Source: Liopterus haemorrhoidalis (lineage: Eukaryota > Arthropoda > Insecta > Coleoptera > Dytiscidae). Taken from it: a stretch of DNA of 64,000 nucleotides. The notes under the pieces are model-generated. The model did no database searches and was not told where the DNA came from. It saw only the letters and a program-made list of their open reading frames with translations. Positions 11,670 through 24,500 of this stretch are shown one piece after another. Location: NCBI GenBank assembly GCA_963971575.1, contig OZ020618.1, positions 6,016,501 to 6,080,500 on the forward strand, written 5' to 3'. Every line of letters begins with the position of its first letter. Within the stretch, counting starts at the first letter, position 1. A program made the position numbers and the translations under genes.

Positions 11670-11795
11670 ATGGCTCAACTTTACTTAACAGCCTGCAACC
11701 CATATTATAAAGATTATATGTTAAACTATGACAGTAAATCCAGTACAGAAGAATCCGAGCGGATCGAATTAAGCCTCAAAAGTATTCTTAACTAA
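11670..11795 (+). CDS. Candidate 41-residue small protein (unproven)
   Basis: An ATG-to-TAA frame encodes 41 residues beginning MAQLYLTACNPYYKDY and ending ELSLKSILN. The composition is balanced (Tyr, Ser, Glu, Asp, Lys, Leu), unlike the Lys/Phe/Ile-rich frames produced by chance in this AT-rich DNA, and the context AAAATGG suits initiation. No family is recognised, no polyadenylation signal follows closely, and it could instead be a first exon or a chance frame. Confidence 0.25.
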   Translation: MAQLYLTACNPYYKDYMLNYDSKSSTEESERIELSLKSILN

Positions 11796-12083
11796 ACTCA
11801 GTCTTATTTTTTACATTAGAGCCAACAGTAACTACTGTACTTGGATTTAAAAAATGAGATTCAGATTTTAAGTAAAGTTTTGCCGAAAATATTAGTAATA
11901 ATTGCCAATCCGCGTAATTCCGAAACCGCATAATAAGAAACCACAAAAATCTAGTGATTGTACGTAAATTAAAATTGTACAAACAATGAATCAAACCCAT
12001 ATTTGGTAATCCTAAAATCACTCTCACTAACACAACACAAACACAAAAATGTCATAAAAAATACAATGACATTTGTCACTTAC

Positions 12084-12199
12084 TAAATATATTGCAGATT
12101 GGCCTCTTGTCAGGCCATAAGCTGACTCAACACTACACAAACTAACACAACTGGCAACTAATCCGACTGCTACCGCGCTCTTAGGAATTATTTCTGGCC
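12084..12199 (-). CDS. Candidate isolated internal exon (unproven)
   Basis: On the minus strand a TTTTAG acceptor precedes, and a GTAAGT donor follows, a 116-nt interval open in one frame for 38 codons (PEIIPKSAVAVGLVAS and onward to SAIYL). It sits in a locally less AT-rich patch. No compatible neighbouring exon was found: the likely upstream splice gives a stop in the required phase. It may be a decayed exon or chance. Confidence 0.2.
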
Positions 12200-13269
12200 C
12201 TAAAATATATACACATGCAATTCAGATGCGAACACACTTACAAATTCCTTACCGTACTTAATTCATTCAATTATTAAAGGATTAACGTTTGGTTTTAATC
12301 TTAATCAGCTTACAAATATCTATAAATATTTTGTTTGCCAAAAATAACACTAGAGAAATTTGATTTAATATTAATTAATTCAAAGACGTATCTTTAAATT
12401 ATATAAATAATAAAAAAATTGTTGTTAAGTATGAATTTGCACACATTACAGGCTTTTGTAGGGAGTACTTAAAATAATCCCAAAAAGAACCTAAATGCTG
12501 AAAGACTTTTTTGGCTGTAATCAGTGGCGCAGCCAAGGGGGGGGGGCTGGGCCTCTTCCAGGACCAGCAGATTACACGGCGCTGCCCGAGGAGTTGAAGA
12601 TAAAATTTAACCACAACAGTAGTTAATTTTTCAATTACTTCATTGTAAACAATATTTTTTTTTTCGTGTAAATAATTTTTTTTTAAGGTTGCCTACTCTT
12701 GATAAAGTGACATAATTATTGTTCAAGTGAAAATACATCACTTTCCAAATATGCTCCAACGAATTATATGAAGGGGAGCGTTGATCCTTTTTCCCCCTGA
12801 CACATCGACTAAAATATTCGCCCAGTCAAATGATAAAACTGTTTTAAACAACTAATTACTCGATTCAGATAAGATAAAGTGGAAATCTGACTTCGGTATA
12901 ACCTTCAGAATGTAATTTTAAAATGACACCTCAAACGTGAAATAGAGTAAAAATAGTAGAAATATAATAAAGAGAGTAGTTTTGGAGACAATCGCGCTCT
13001 TAAAATCGGTATATGGTTTTATTTTGTTGATAAATGTGAATATCAATATCTTCCTAGGTATTTTTGAAATTATGATGTTTTACACACAAAAAGAACTGAT
13101 ATAAGTTGTACTGAACAACAGTAGCGTATTCTGAAGGTCCAATGAAATGAAAATTTAACAAATTTATCATAATCTTACAGCAAAATATCTTATGTATTTT
13201 ACAATAATAATAAGCTATATTTTATTATGATTAGTGTTAAAATTAACAAAAAATGCATATTTACATGTT
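12200..13269. other. Stretch with no recognised gene
   Basis: It contains only a fragment resembling a hAT end at about 12521 (CAGTGGCGCAGCCAAGG followed by a G-run). The 71-codon minus frame over it is a by-product. Confidence 0.35.
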
Positions 13270-13445
13270 ATTTTTAGGTTTTCGTAGGTATAATCAAGAA
13301 ATCCTTATTCCGTCACATGAGTCTGTTCGTTCGGTACAAATTGTGGCCAAACGGCTGTAAGAGAAATATTGAGACAAAAATATATCCCGCAAAAAATATA
13401 AATAAATATGTATTTATCGAAAAAAAAATCAAGTGAAAGTTTTTG
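13270..13445 (+). repeat. R-family fragment
   Basis: TTTTTAGGTTTTCGTAGGTA, then GTTCGGTACAAATTGTGGCC and AAATATAAATAAATATG-type blocks match the left end of the R family. The rest is missing. Confidence 0.5.
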
Positions 13446-14400
13446 ATACATGGATTAACAATTACATTTTTTTGTCAACAAATAAATGGAATTATTATTT
13501 GATAGAAACATCAATATCCAACAGCAGGGGTGTCGAACTGATTTGGGTCGCAGTCTATTTTACATACAAAATGATAAGCAGTGACAGAACTTTAAATATC
13601 CCGAAGGGTTTCTTGACATTTTTTTATAAACAGAAAAGGGGAAAAGAAAAATACATAGTTTGGAAACTATATAAGATAAGTTGTGTGTCTGTTTTTTTGA
13701 TTTAGATTCCTAACTTTAATTTATTTAAATCAATATCTAGAAATAAAACAAAACAGTTGAGCCAAAAGGAGAGCCAAATGAAAAGCAAGATGAAATTGTA
13801 TCTTTAGTTCAGTAAGAGACACATAATTTTTGAATTCATTTTTTCATGAATTTTTAAATTTAATTTAATTTTACGTTTACCCAAATTTCGTCATAATATC
13901 ACGACATAAATATATAAATTATTACGTAAAATTTAATTTAATTTTCATTCAGAATTTACTTCATAATTCGATGAATGAGGTAGTCTAGACTTCTAGACAA
14001 TATGCTCTACTTCTCATAAATTATTCTGTATTATTTACGACAAATCTTTATATAGTTCATAAAACTAAAAACATTGGTTTCATACAGATAATTTACTAGC
14101 CAATAAATATAAATATTTATGTATCTGTCCCGAAAATTTATTCAGTAATTATATAATTTATTTTGTAAATAAATTCCAACCACAGAATAAGTGCCGTTAC
14201 TAAGCAGGTGCAAGAGTACCCAAGTCAAGCTGTGGATTTCCTTTTTTGCTCATCTCGACTGGCTTTGGGACCAAAACAAAAATCTTGCACAGGGCAGTTG
14301 GGAAACTATGGTCTGTTTCAAATTTAAAAAAAGTAGATAGCGCTGAGAACCGAGGACGATATACACTGGATAAATACAGTATAGCGGAAAATTTAAAATA
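13446..14400. other. Stretch with no recognised feature
   Basis: A short hAT-like scrap occurs near 13527 (CAGCAGGGGTGTCGAACTG). Otherwise nothing supportable. Confidence 0.35.
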
Positions 14401-14807
14401 CAGTCTGTTCCAAACGGTTAAGCGGAACTAAATGGGAATTTAGTTCTTTTAGGTTGTCACGAGAAGGGACCTTGCTTGGGTTATTTCATTTTTCATGTTG
14501 GGATGTCAAAATTTAGAATTCCAACAATGAAACCATGGAAACGAATGACTTATGTCAAAATTAAATATTTTTTTTGGATATTTTAATGACAAAAAAATAA
14601 ATAAATGGGAAATTTGTATTAAGAATGACACAAAAAATCAAAATATAAAGAAAATGATATTTTAAAATGATATTAACCTTAACCAAAAAATGTTTATTGT
14701 AAGTATGATTTACAAAGCTTAAACAAAACGGCCGAAAGGCACGATTTAAACGATGAAAGTAACTAGATTGCAAAATCTAGTTCCGCTTAACCGTTTGGAA
14801 CAGACTG
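14401..14807. mobile_element. Tc1/mariner-type MITE, family CAGTCTG, copy 2 (407 bp)
   Basis: Ends CAGTCTGTTCCAAACGGTTA and its mirror are flanked by TA. The interior matches the copies at 9044 and 14999 with a few substitutions and a short insertion near 14570, so it is a slightly older or different subfamily. Confidence 0.75.
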
Positions 14808-14998
14808 TAAGTTACAACTAGGGCATGTGCGTAGTAACTGGGGTAGCAAGTGATTTTTTTTTAAATTTAAAAAAAGTTAATAAGATATTGAAATAAACAA
14901 GGCAGATAATACACTTACGTTATTTATACGACATAAATTCAGTTTAATGGGAAATTTGAAAAAGTTAAAAAAATATTAATTTTAAAAATGATGTACTA

Positions 14999-15395
14999 CA
15001 GTCTGTTTCAAACGCTTAGGCGGAACTAAATGGGAATTTCGTTCTTTTAGGTTGCCACGACAAGGGACCTTGCTTGGGTTATTTCATTTTTTCACGTTGG
15101 AATGTCAAAATTCAATATTACAACAATGAAACCATGGAAACGAATGACCTATGTCAAAATTAAATTATTTTTAATGACAAAAAAATAAATAAATGGGAAA
15201 TTTCTATTAAGAATGACACAAAAAATCAAAATATAAAGAAAATGACATTTTAAAATGATATTAACCTTAACGAAAAAATGTTTATTGTAAGTATGATTTA
15301 CAAAGCTTAAACAAAACGGCCGAAAAGCACGATTTAAGCGATGAAAGTAACTAAATTGCAAAATCTAGTTCCGCCTAAGCGTTTGAAACAGACTG
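14999..15395. mobile_element. Tc1/mariner-type MITE, family CAGTCTG, copy 3 (397 bp)
   Basis: Same length and nearly the same sequence as 9044-9440, in the same orientation, with TA on both sides. The low divergence indicates recent amplification, though no transposase source is visible in the window. Confidence 0.8.
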
Positions 15396-16737
15396 TATAT
15401 ATAAAAAGAGAGATTTGGCTAAAAGAGTTTCAATAAAGCAATAAAACAAACAATATATCTTCAGAGCTAAAGTTTCTTATTTAAATAATTATTGAAAATA
15501 AAAATTTAAAATATATGTATATATGAAGGTCTAGAAATTATATCAATAACTTCTTTGGGCACAATCATCTGGGCTGTCTTTTGGCCACACATTAGTCCTC
15601 TCCCTTGATCTGTTAATTGTCAAGTGTCAAAAAATAGTTATATGTCAGATAACCTAAAAAATATATAACTGCGTAAAAACAAATTACATGGAGAATTTTC
15701 TCCATAAAATCTACGCCAAGAATATAAATAAAAGTCTAAATATGTAAATAATAACAAAATATATGAAAAAAATTATATAATATATATTTCCAATGTACGA
15801 CACTGAACATCTGTCAACTTGGACTAAAAACAATATTTTAACAGTGTAATAGGGATGACGATCTAAACCAATCCGAAGCAAGGACAAACAGATCCTATCT
15901 TCTTACACACATTTTTCTACTTTGAAATAAACCATAGTTACGACTCTAAACAAAATACTCAAAGGCAGGCGCACATGGGCTAAACATTAAAAAAATACGT
16001 TTTAAAGGGACACATTTTTCTTGTATTATGCCAACAATAGTTCGGCCTTAATTTTTTTTTTTTACTTATATATAATATTTCAGTATTTTAAAAAAACCTA
16101 AACGCCACGAAGTGCTAATGAGAAATAAATGAAACTTAAAATAACTTAGCTCTGTAATTATCATGATTTTTCTAATGTCCTTCTGCATCTTCTATGCTAT
16201 GCCAAAAATGTTGTGACAAACAAACCAATTTTTGGCTTACGTTCAATCATTGGAGTGTTTTTCCAATGGAGTATTGAAAAAGATTGATATCTTGTCAATC
16301 GTACAATTCATGCTGAACGACAATTGGGTTTTGTTACTTTTCAAAAGTGTTATATTTTTAAAACTGTGATCTTGAACGTGGAGTAGTGACAAGGATAAAT
16401 GGTTAAAAATAAAAAAGTTGTAATTTGATATTCTTAAATACAAATTTTTAAACGAGTTGAAAAAAATAACTACAGTATAGAAAACGAAAAAATGACATCA
16501 AAGAATTAGTTTGAGTAAAACATAGCGCAGAATTTAATCTCGTTGAAGCTAGAAATTAAAACAAATAAGGACTTTTCGCGTTAAAAAAAATACATTTTGC
16601 CCCGGTTTTGAATTTTTTTCAAACGCAATATAAATAGCAAATACAAAGATCTGCGGTTTTAATTTTTGAAATCCTCGTACCTCAATTAGTCTAGAAAAAA
16701 AATTGTAAGGGTTATTGAGAAGTGACATTACAGAACC
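15396..16737. other. Stretch with no recognised feature
   Basis: AT-rich DNA without recognisable exons or terminal repeats. The 66-codon minus frame at 16243-16443 has no domain. Confidence 0.35.
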
Positions 16738-17051
16738 AGGGGTCTCCAAACTTTTTCGGAAGAGGGCCACATCAAAATTTCTTAAATAAATGGCGGGCCG
16801 GACAATTTGAATTCAGCTGGGCTATTGGGGCTTGATTTTAAAAACAAACTTTATAGTAATAGTGATATTAATAATAAAAATAATAATTTTAAAAATCGGA
16901 TATTATTTAGATATAGTTACGTTTTATTTTGCGTTTTTCTGATTATTTTAAATAGTAGTTTTTATGTAAGTTAACTTTTTAATGTCCACAGGCCGGATGG
17001 TATTTTCTTGCGGTCCGGATTTGTCCCGCGGGCCATAGTTTGGACACCCCT
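16738..17051. mobile_element. hAT-type MITE (CAGGGGTCTCCAAACT ends)
   Basis: Left end CAGGGGTCTCCAAACTTTTT and right end ATAGTTTGGACACCCCTG are inverted repeats. GGGCCGGAC and GTCCGGATTTG-like subterminal blocks also mirror one another, as in widely distributed CAGGGGT(G/C)TCCAAACT hAT MITEs. A clear 8-bp duplication was not found. Confidence 0.6.
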
Positions 17052-18943
17052 GACTTAGCCGTTAATTTGCACATAGTGAACAAGTTCACGTAAGCACAAT
17101 GTTTTTATTTTATTAAAATGGGAGTAAATATCTGCTATGTTTTTGAATGTTTAAGCGCTACACATGTATCGAGGTGTACAACAGAGAGTGGGCATCAAAT
17201 TACAGTATTTAAAGTTTAATTTAAATAGATTTATTGAATTTGTAGGTGAGCAGGTGTTAAATGCCGTGCACGTAATTTTATGTAGTACATTAGAAGTTGA
17301 GTGTCAGTCATCTGAATATACAATATAATCATTCTGTTTGCAAACAAAAGCATTATGTTCAATGCCTCATGAAATAAAAATAGTTTTAGTTGGACAGGGG
17401 CAGCTAAAAGTTAAATACGCAACTTGCAGCTGTATAACAGGTGTAAGCATATTAATATTAGTGCAGTTTTGTTTTTCTGCGACAAATGAAATGAACAAAC
17501 TCGCATAGTATAAGTTACTTTTTTGCCGTCAAAAAAGAACTCAAAATATATTCCCATGCCTTCCTTCTGTCCATAACCAAATCTGGACTTAATATTAATT
17601 TTCCCTCCATTTTTCTTAAGAAAAAAAAATAAGATGCCTATCTTTGTCCTGTCTTGAATAACAGCTAAAAACACTACAATTTGTTCTGCTTTTATAGTTT
17701 TTTACAACTGTCGACATTCTAACAAAATTCAACACTAAAACATACTTAATAAGTTCAAACAGTACTAGAGTATCTAGTACAATATTTGACCGCCAGACAG
17801 CGAATTCGACCGTGTCAGTTCTCAATACCCTAAAAGAATTCTTGATTTTTGAACATTTTTTTTTTTGTCTGGAATTGAACCCAAAATATGCATATCTCTA
17901 CGGTGTTTTGTATACATAAACATATTTTGTTGCTAACTAAGCAGGCTGTAATAATTAATAATGCCCTAATGAACGAAGACTATATATAACATATTAATCC
18001 AAAATATTTTAACATAAATAACACATTGTTAAATAAAATTTGAAATATTTGTAACTCGTCTCAGATTTTTAAACTTTTGAAAAATAAATGCTGGGATTTT
18101 TTAATTTATATTTTATTTTGTCGAAATTTTGGCAAATTATTACTATTTAAAAAAAATTTACTCAAATAACGATTAAAAATGATTACCAAAAAATTGTTAA
18201 TTTTGATGTGACTATAGAAGAAATATTGTCCTAGATATACGCCCCCCCCCCCACAATTACACTACTATATTTATGTAATTTGCTAATAACTTACCTTTGT
18301 TTGCTTTACTTATATCAGCACCTATAATTCATGTAATAAAAAAGTAAATAAAATAATAAAATAAATTCTTTAATATATTGAGCAATAAAATTACAATAAA
18401 AAATGAAATAAAACATTGATTAAAAGCATATCTTTTAATAGTATTTTTAAACAAATATACAATTTCAAAATTCAGCACAAATCTTGAAAAAGGGTTTAAA
18501 AACTAAGCTAAAAAATAACCAGTTCTAAAAAATAACTATATCCCTTTTTTAGAAATGGCCCCGAATTTAAAATCTTAGCTTTTAAAATAAACTTTAGAAA
18601 TATAACAAAATACAATCAAATATACCACAGCGTGGTCCACTCGAAGTCAAATACAGGTACCATGCTACACGAATTTGCTTACGGACACTTCGTTCAGACT
18701 AACAAGTTCATAACGACTAATGTATCATTTTCATTCTGGTGTTGGAAGCGTGGAACAAGAAATTCAACCAATAGGATCGCTCTATATTGAAAAAACCTGT
18801 ATCATGGTGTCGTAGGCGCGGTGTTACAAGCGTGGTGTCGCAAGTTCAGAAATTTCAACTCTAGCGCTGGCCGCACCGTCGAAACCATAGAAACAAATAT
18901 ATTTTTTCGGAATGGTGAATTTCCAAAATTAGCTCACTATAAA
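17052..18943. other. Stretch with no recognised feature
   Basis: No convincing gene. Minus frames at 17411-17674 and 17616-17825 are Phe/Lys-rich and unrecognised. A poly-C run lies near 18242. Confidence 0.3.
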
Positions 18944-19152
18944 CAGAGCCGCAGTAAGGGGGGGCGGAGGGGGCGACGGCCCTGGGCGCACTAAGGAAAA
19001 GGGCGCTGACGGGGTTGACTAAGGGGCGCCATTGTGAAGCCTTTTTTTTGCTCATCACTTAAATTTTGAGAGGTGAGAACTTTGTTTTTATTTGCTAAGG
19101 GCGCCAAAACACGGCTCTGCCCCTAGCGCAAGTTTTCCTTACTGCGGCTCTG
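18944..19152. mobile_element. hAT MITE, family CAGAGCCGCAGTAAGG, copy 1 (209 bp)
   Basis: CAGAGCCGCAGTAAGG at the left is mirrored by CCTTACTGCGGCTCTG at the right. Flanks ACTATAAA and ACTTTAAA form an 8-bp duplication with one mismatch. The interior has one unit of the shared T-tract minisatellite (GCTCATCACTTAAATTTTGA). Sister copies: 28215-28470, 45176-45414 and a diverged form at 39175-40538. Confidence 0.8.
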
Positions 19153-19392
19153 ACTTTAAAGCATTAAACACGTTTATTAATTTTTGTTTAATTTTCATGT
19201 CTAAATTTTAATTTAAAATTTATTGTTGTGAGTAAAATAGAATCACAGGGCTTCTATAACAGCAGCCCGGGTTGTTTATTTACGAAGTGCAATGTTTGAT
19301 AAGCGTGAGTGCTGCACTTATCGCAACCCGAATATGCTAACGTATGATATATAAAAATCTCACTTAAAAATCAAAATTAAAGAAAATTTTTT

Positions 19393-19811
19393 ACTTGCCC
19401 GACCTTAATATATAAGGGGCAAGTATTGTAATCGCGAAAATTTTCGATGTCGAGATTTTGACTGATGACCACGTTTCATGGTCCAGGGAATCCAAAAAAC
19501 CTATTTTCGAAGTGCCGTCCGTATGTGTGTGTGTATATACACGATAACTCAAGAACGGTTCAACTTAGAGAGTTCGTTCTGGTACTAAAAAATTCTCCTA
19601 TTAATTGGGAAGAAGCCTATTGTTTTTTATGAAAATCCGAAACCGGAAACGGAAGTTATTAAACTCTGAAATTTTAAAAAATTCGTAACTAGTAAATCAA
19701 GCCTTGGACAAAAATTTGTATAAAACATAATTTGATATATTTTTGAAGGTTTACGTAAATCTTTTTTATTTATTTTTTTTTTATTGTTATTATTTTTATG
19801 GGAGGGCAAGT
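19393..19811. mobile_element. Possible MITE with ACTTGCCC ends
   Basis: ACTTGCCCGACC at the left and GGAGGGCAAGT at the right form a short inverted repeat. The interior contains GTGTGTGTGTATATACACGA and AACTCAAGAACGGTT, a pattern common in non-autonomous invertebrate elements. Superfamily is unassigned. Confidence 0.4.
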
Positions 19812-19896
19812 CTAGCGGAGGCCTCCCTTCGTCACTGGTTTTTTAATTGTTTATAAAATAATTAAAAGACATATTATCATTTTGTTATATTATATA

Positions 19897-20032
19897 GGGC
19901 CGGTTTCTGAAAGCTTAGTTAACTATAACCAAATGGTTAGAGAATGGTTGCTATGATTACTTATGTGGTTGTTATTCTGTAACCGAGTTTAACCAAAAGA
20001 TTAAACTCGGCTAAGCTTTCAGAAACCGGCCC
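19897..20032. mobile_element. 136-bp MITE, family GGGCCGGTTTCTGAAAGC
   Basis: The ends GGGCCGGTTTCTGAAAGCTT and AAGCTTTCAGAAACCGGCCC are exact mirrors, extending inward through TAG. ATA lies at both flanks and may be the target duplication. The short interior is also partly self-complementary (TTAACCAAAAGATTAAACTC). Confidence 0.7.
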
Positions 20033-20349
20033 ATAGTTGACAAGATAGTACTTAATATTGGATGTACCCAATAAAGGCGATATTTTTGTAATCTACGCCG
20101 CCTGCGTCGTCTTCTTATTAGCAGCAGCGCGATAAGTGCATTCGAGTCGAAGTCCATACTGATACTGGCAAGAGAATAGATAAAGTCAGTTTACCATAAC
20201 TATGAAATGACGTCACAGTTGAAAAACTTACCTTGTTGCCAATTCGTAAACTGTCAAAAAAAAGTTAGGTTATATCGAACAACTTCTAAAAATATATTGA
20301 AAACCTATATTTCCTATGGAGGAAAGGAATTAATGTAAATTATTATTGT

Positions 20350-20580
20350 GTTAAAAAAAGATGAAAATTACATATTTTGTGTCTCTTTCTATCCCATAGA
20401 AATTGAAGTGAGCTCGAAACAGTGATGGGTGTTGCCTTTCATGTTTTTTCTCAATCCAATTTACATGTGTTAAAAAGAGATGAAAATTACATATTTTGTG
20501 TCTCTTTCTATCCCATAGAAATTGAAGTGAGCTCGAAACTATAATGGGTGTGGCCTTAACAACGATTGAACAATCCAATT
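20350..20580. repeat. Direct tandem duplication, about 119-bp unit
   Basis: GATGAAAATTACATATTTTG through GTGAGCTCGAAAC occurs at 20360 and again at 20479, with very few differences, followed by ATGGGTGT(T/G)GCCTT and CAATCCAATTT in both. The shift is 119 bp. Confidence 0.7.
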
Positions 20581-20823
20581 TCAAACTGGCAACATTGAAA
20601 AAATTTACCAACATTAAATAAATAAATGTATTGAGTTATGGATTGATGTTGATTAAAACATATCAAAACGTTGGTACTTAAATTAACCAAGTGTGACGTC
20701 ATCTCATAGTTATCGTAAATTGACTTTAGAGTGGCTACCGTCGTGGCTAATACGAGCTGCATAGGGCCATGTGTGGCGACCACCGGTGGCGACCACATGT
20801 GGCTGTGTTTGCGAGCGGCCTAA

Positions 20824-21336
20824 TGGTTGGTTTATATACGGAACAAGAATATGGAATGGGAAATAAGAATAGTACACAAGAATAAAAAATATGAAACCGT
20901 TTATATCGGACATAACATTTCGTCGCTACGCCTGCGTACTTGCGTTGGCCTGTGTTAAACGGTTGTCGTTTGACAGGTTGTTGTGTTTAATATAACTTCT
21001 AAAAAAATTCGTTTTCAGTAATATGGATTTAGAAGATTTTGTAAATTTATTTGCTTGTGTTTCACACATTATATTGTTTTTTCCAACCTTCTGATCACAG
21101 CAGGAAAACATCTGTTGGACAAATTTTATTACGGCCGACATTTTGACCATTGTGCGCATGCTTATCGTCTCTTATTCTTGGAATAAGAATAAAATGTTAA
21201 ATGTTACCAACTTTTCTTATGTTTAAGTTAAATTTCATTCCTACATAAACCGATATACGGCGCAGCCATGTTTTAACATCTTGTGTACTATTCTTATTTC
21301 CTATTCCTTATTCTTGTTCCGTATATAAACCAACCA
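20824..21336. mobile_element. PIF/Harbinger-like MITE (513 bp, TAA duplication)
   Basis: TAA occurs at 20821-20823 and 21337-21339. The ends TGGTTGGTTTATATACGGAA and its mirror continue to roughly 55-58 bp, through AAATAAGAATAGTACACAAG. The 3-bp TAA target and TIR length suit PIF/Harbinger. The 77-codon minus frame inside (20926-21159) has no recognised transposase motif. Confidence 0.7.
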
Positions 21337-21565
21337 TAAGAGTATACACACTGTGGTACATAAAGACTTGTAGCGTATATATTTACATAAAAAATACTAA
21401 GCTATGAAAAATATGAGTGTAAAAAAATCACTTGCTAATTTTTGTTACCAAATTAATATCAATCATATGATTTTTTTAAATTTTGAATAATTTTTTTATA
21501 ATTTATAATCAAAAATCAACAATTGATCTTTTTTGTGATTTATTTAGGACTTATATGAAGAGAGA

Positions 21566-24500
21566 TTATTGAGTTTGTACATTATTCAGACTTGGACTTG
21601 GTGGATTTTCTATTAAAACATTTGTTTTTCCATTTACGAGTGCTTCAGTATTATTACTCGCAAGACAGAGATTCTGTTTATTACGTAATTCAAAAACTTG
21701 CTGAATAGCTTCTCTAAAGCACATGAAATTGTAATCTATAACACCTAAAAAAGAAACATTGAATAAATTTATAAATAAGACCCTAAAATTAAAAATAATT
21801 TCTAAATATTTCCTTAGATATAGTATTACACTTTCTATCGATCGAACTTACCTTTGTGATCATAATTATCCTCCCTCAATATACAGACAAGAGCAAGAAA
21901 TTTATTAACTTCCCTTAAATATAATATAGTTCCATTATTTAGTTTTATAAGGCTTGAACTTTGTTCATCGAAAGCTGCCGCATCATTCTCTTCTCGAACT
22001 CCATATATACAAGATACATCAATAACGACATCTATCATATCGCAACATAGTTCGTAACTTTGCATATCTACTGGTGTCGAGTCTGTTGCTATGTATATTT
22101 TTGAGACTACGTCAAATAAAAATGCTTTTTCTATAGCTGAATTCTACAAACAAATTATTAAATTATATTTAAAAAAAATTATAGCTACATTATACTAGAA
22201 AACTTAGTATTAAGTAAAAAGAAATAATACTTACAGTGTTTAAAATGTTTAATAAATTTTCCAAAGCTGGTAATTGTGGTATTAGTTTTTGTACAACTTT
22301 TGAAAAAGCTTCAAAAATTGAATGATCGTAGATTGATGTTAGATGAAAACTTAAATGTATCTGGTCATAGCCTAAAATATAAAATTTAAATTAAAAAACT
22401 TGAACTTAACCCTTTGCACTCCAGTCTAGTGACTCATATAGTATACCAACAACTCCAGCAATTCGCGACTCCAAATAACAGTGAGACATCTGGTGGCGAT
22501 TGGTAAATTAAACAGAAGCGTATATTTGCATAATATTTGTAGTGTGTTGTGCTGCAGTTTATGTGAATTAAGACGTATTTTTAAATATAGTGACTTAAAT
22601 ACAGTGCTTTTTTGCCGAAATATTGTTTGAACAGATAAATATTAAGAAAAAACTTCTGACATATACGCTTCTCGTCTGCCATCAACTGTCGTACGCAGCG
22701 CCGCCAACGTTAGTTTGAGTCGCGAATATATTGGTTACTTTCGTACATTAGCAAGTTTTTTCTGTTAAGTCATTAGTAAGGGAGGTTATTAAAAATTTTA
22801 TTTTTTGGAGTATTCCCGCCCATAATTCTCCAAATATTTATTTAATCAAAAAAAAAAAAAAAAAAATGCATTTAGTTAATAGATTTGTCTTCTTATTCTA
22901 AACAATTTTTGTAATTTAAATTTTTGCTAAAATTACACCGATTTTTCCTTAAAGAGACCAATTCTTAAAATTCGCAAATTATAATAATAATAATAATAAT
23001 ATTTATTAAATAGCACAATTGGCTACATATTTTACTACATAGTAAAAAATTGTTATTCAATTTCATTAAATACCCTGCGTTGTATTTAAACAGTTTTAGT
23101 CACCCAGACGAACAAAAATTCAGAATATTTCTAATTAAAAGAATCATACACATTTCTTGTCGAACGAGTCGCCCCTGATAAATACTCTAATAGTATTTTA
23201 AAGAAAGGTAATCTCGGTCAACACGTATTAAATTACATAAAATGTCTTTGTTTATAAATAATGTCCAAAGGTTATACATGACTATACTGAAAAAACTTTT
23301 ATCTGCTTGTAAATGAATCATCAAATTTTTAATATTTGAAATACAATATTGTAAACAAAATTATTCTATTTCCATAGCATTACTAAATTTTTAGAAGTTA
23401 TTGATCTGTTATTTTGCCCAAAATAAAAACTAAATAAACTAAACTATTTTTTTAGCATTTATTAATTTTACTAACCAGTACGGAAGTATTTTAATATTTT
23501 AACAACCGGAACGTGCATATCTTTGTGTACTGGCTGAATATCAGCCTGAACATTTGCAAATATTACATTTTAGTTCACACAGCAACTTTTAGAAACCACC
23601 CAAAAAAATATGGAGAAAACTACATAGTATACCTAAAATAAAGCCTTGACAGAGATCCCGATCAAACTTATGTGAATGAGGTCAAAAGTAAACTCAATAA
23701 AAATATATTTTTCTTACCTGAATCTACAAGATCATCGGTTGCTCTTTGATGAATATCCCGTTGAGATTCCATTTTAAAATCATCACCAAGACCATCAACC
23801 TTATGAATAAATACTTCGAATTTTATATTAGGATTAACTTTATACGCTTTTGTTACCGTTAGATTTAGTTTGTTTAAGGCTTCCATATAATCATCCTATA
23901 AAAAAATATAAAATAAAATTGTAATTGAACAATAAAGGAAAGGAATAATGTAATTAATTTAAAAGCTATTATTCAATTAAGATACCCAACATGCAGAACA
24001 TATTTATAACTTTTAAATTGAAAATAATTTTTTTAGTTATTTTGTCTCTTACCTGTGCATCTATTACAAAAACTAAAGCACCGCAACCTCCAAAAATCAT
24101 ATCTGAATCAAATGTAGAATCAAAAAAATCAATTTGTCCAGGAAAATCCCAAATTTGAAACTGTACAAAACTGGAATTAGCGATATCATCTTTTACGATC
24201 TTATTAGTACTTTCTAGGAACAACGTTTCATTTGGTGACATTTTATGAAAGACTACTTTTTGTATTGATGATTTTCCAGATCTATAAACAAAGATAATTG
24301 TAATTTTATAAGAAATAGGTGAATAAAGAAGAAAATACGCCTCTTTTTTTAAAGCTCTCACCTTCTTAAGCCCATGAGTAAAATTCGTGGTTTTTGTTCT
24401 CCAGATGATGGTAAAGCCATTTCATGTTCTCCATCAAATGCTCCATATCCAAAATCTTTTGGAAACGACCCAGCATGTCCATCATATGCACCATTGTCTT

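Noticed and set aside
19463..19490. CTGATGA followed by a short stem, as in a hammerhead core
   Set aside because: No GAAA follows the stem (CCACGTTTCATGGTCC) and no stems I or III can be drawn.
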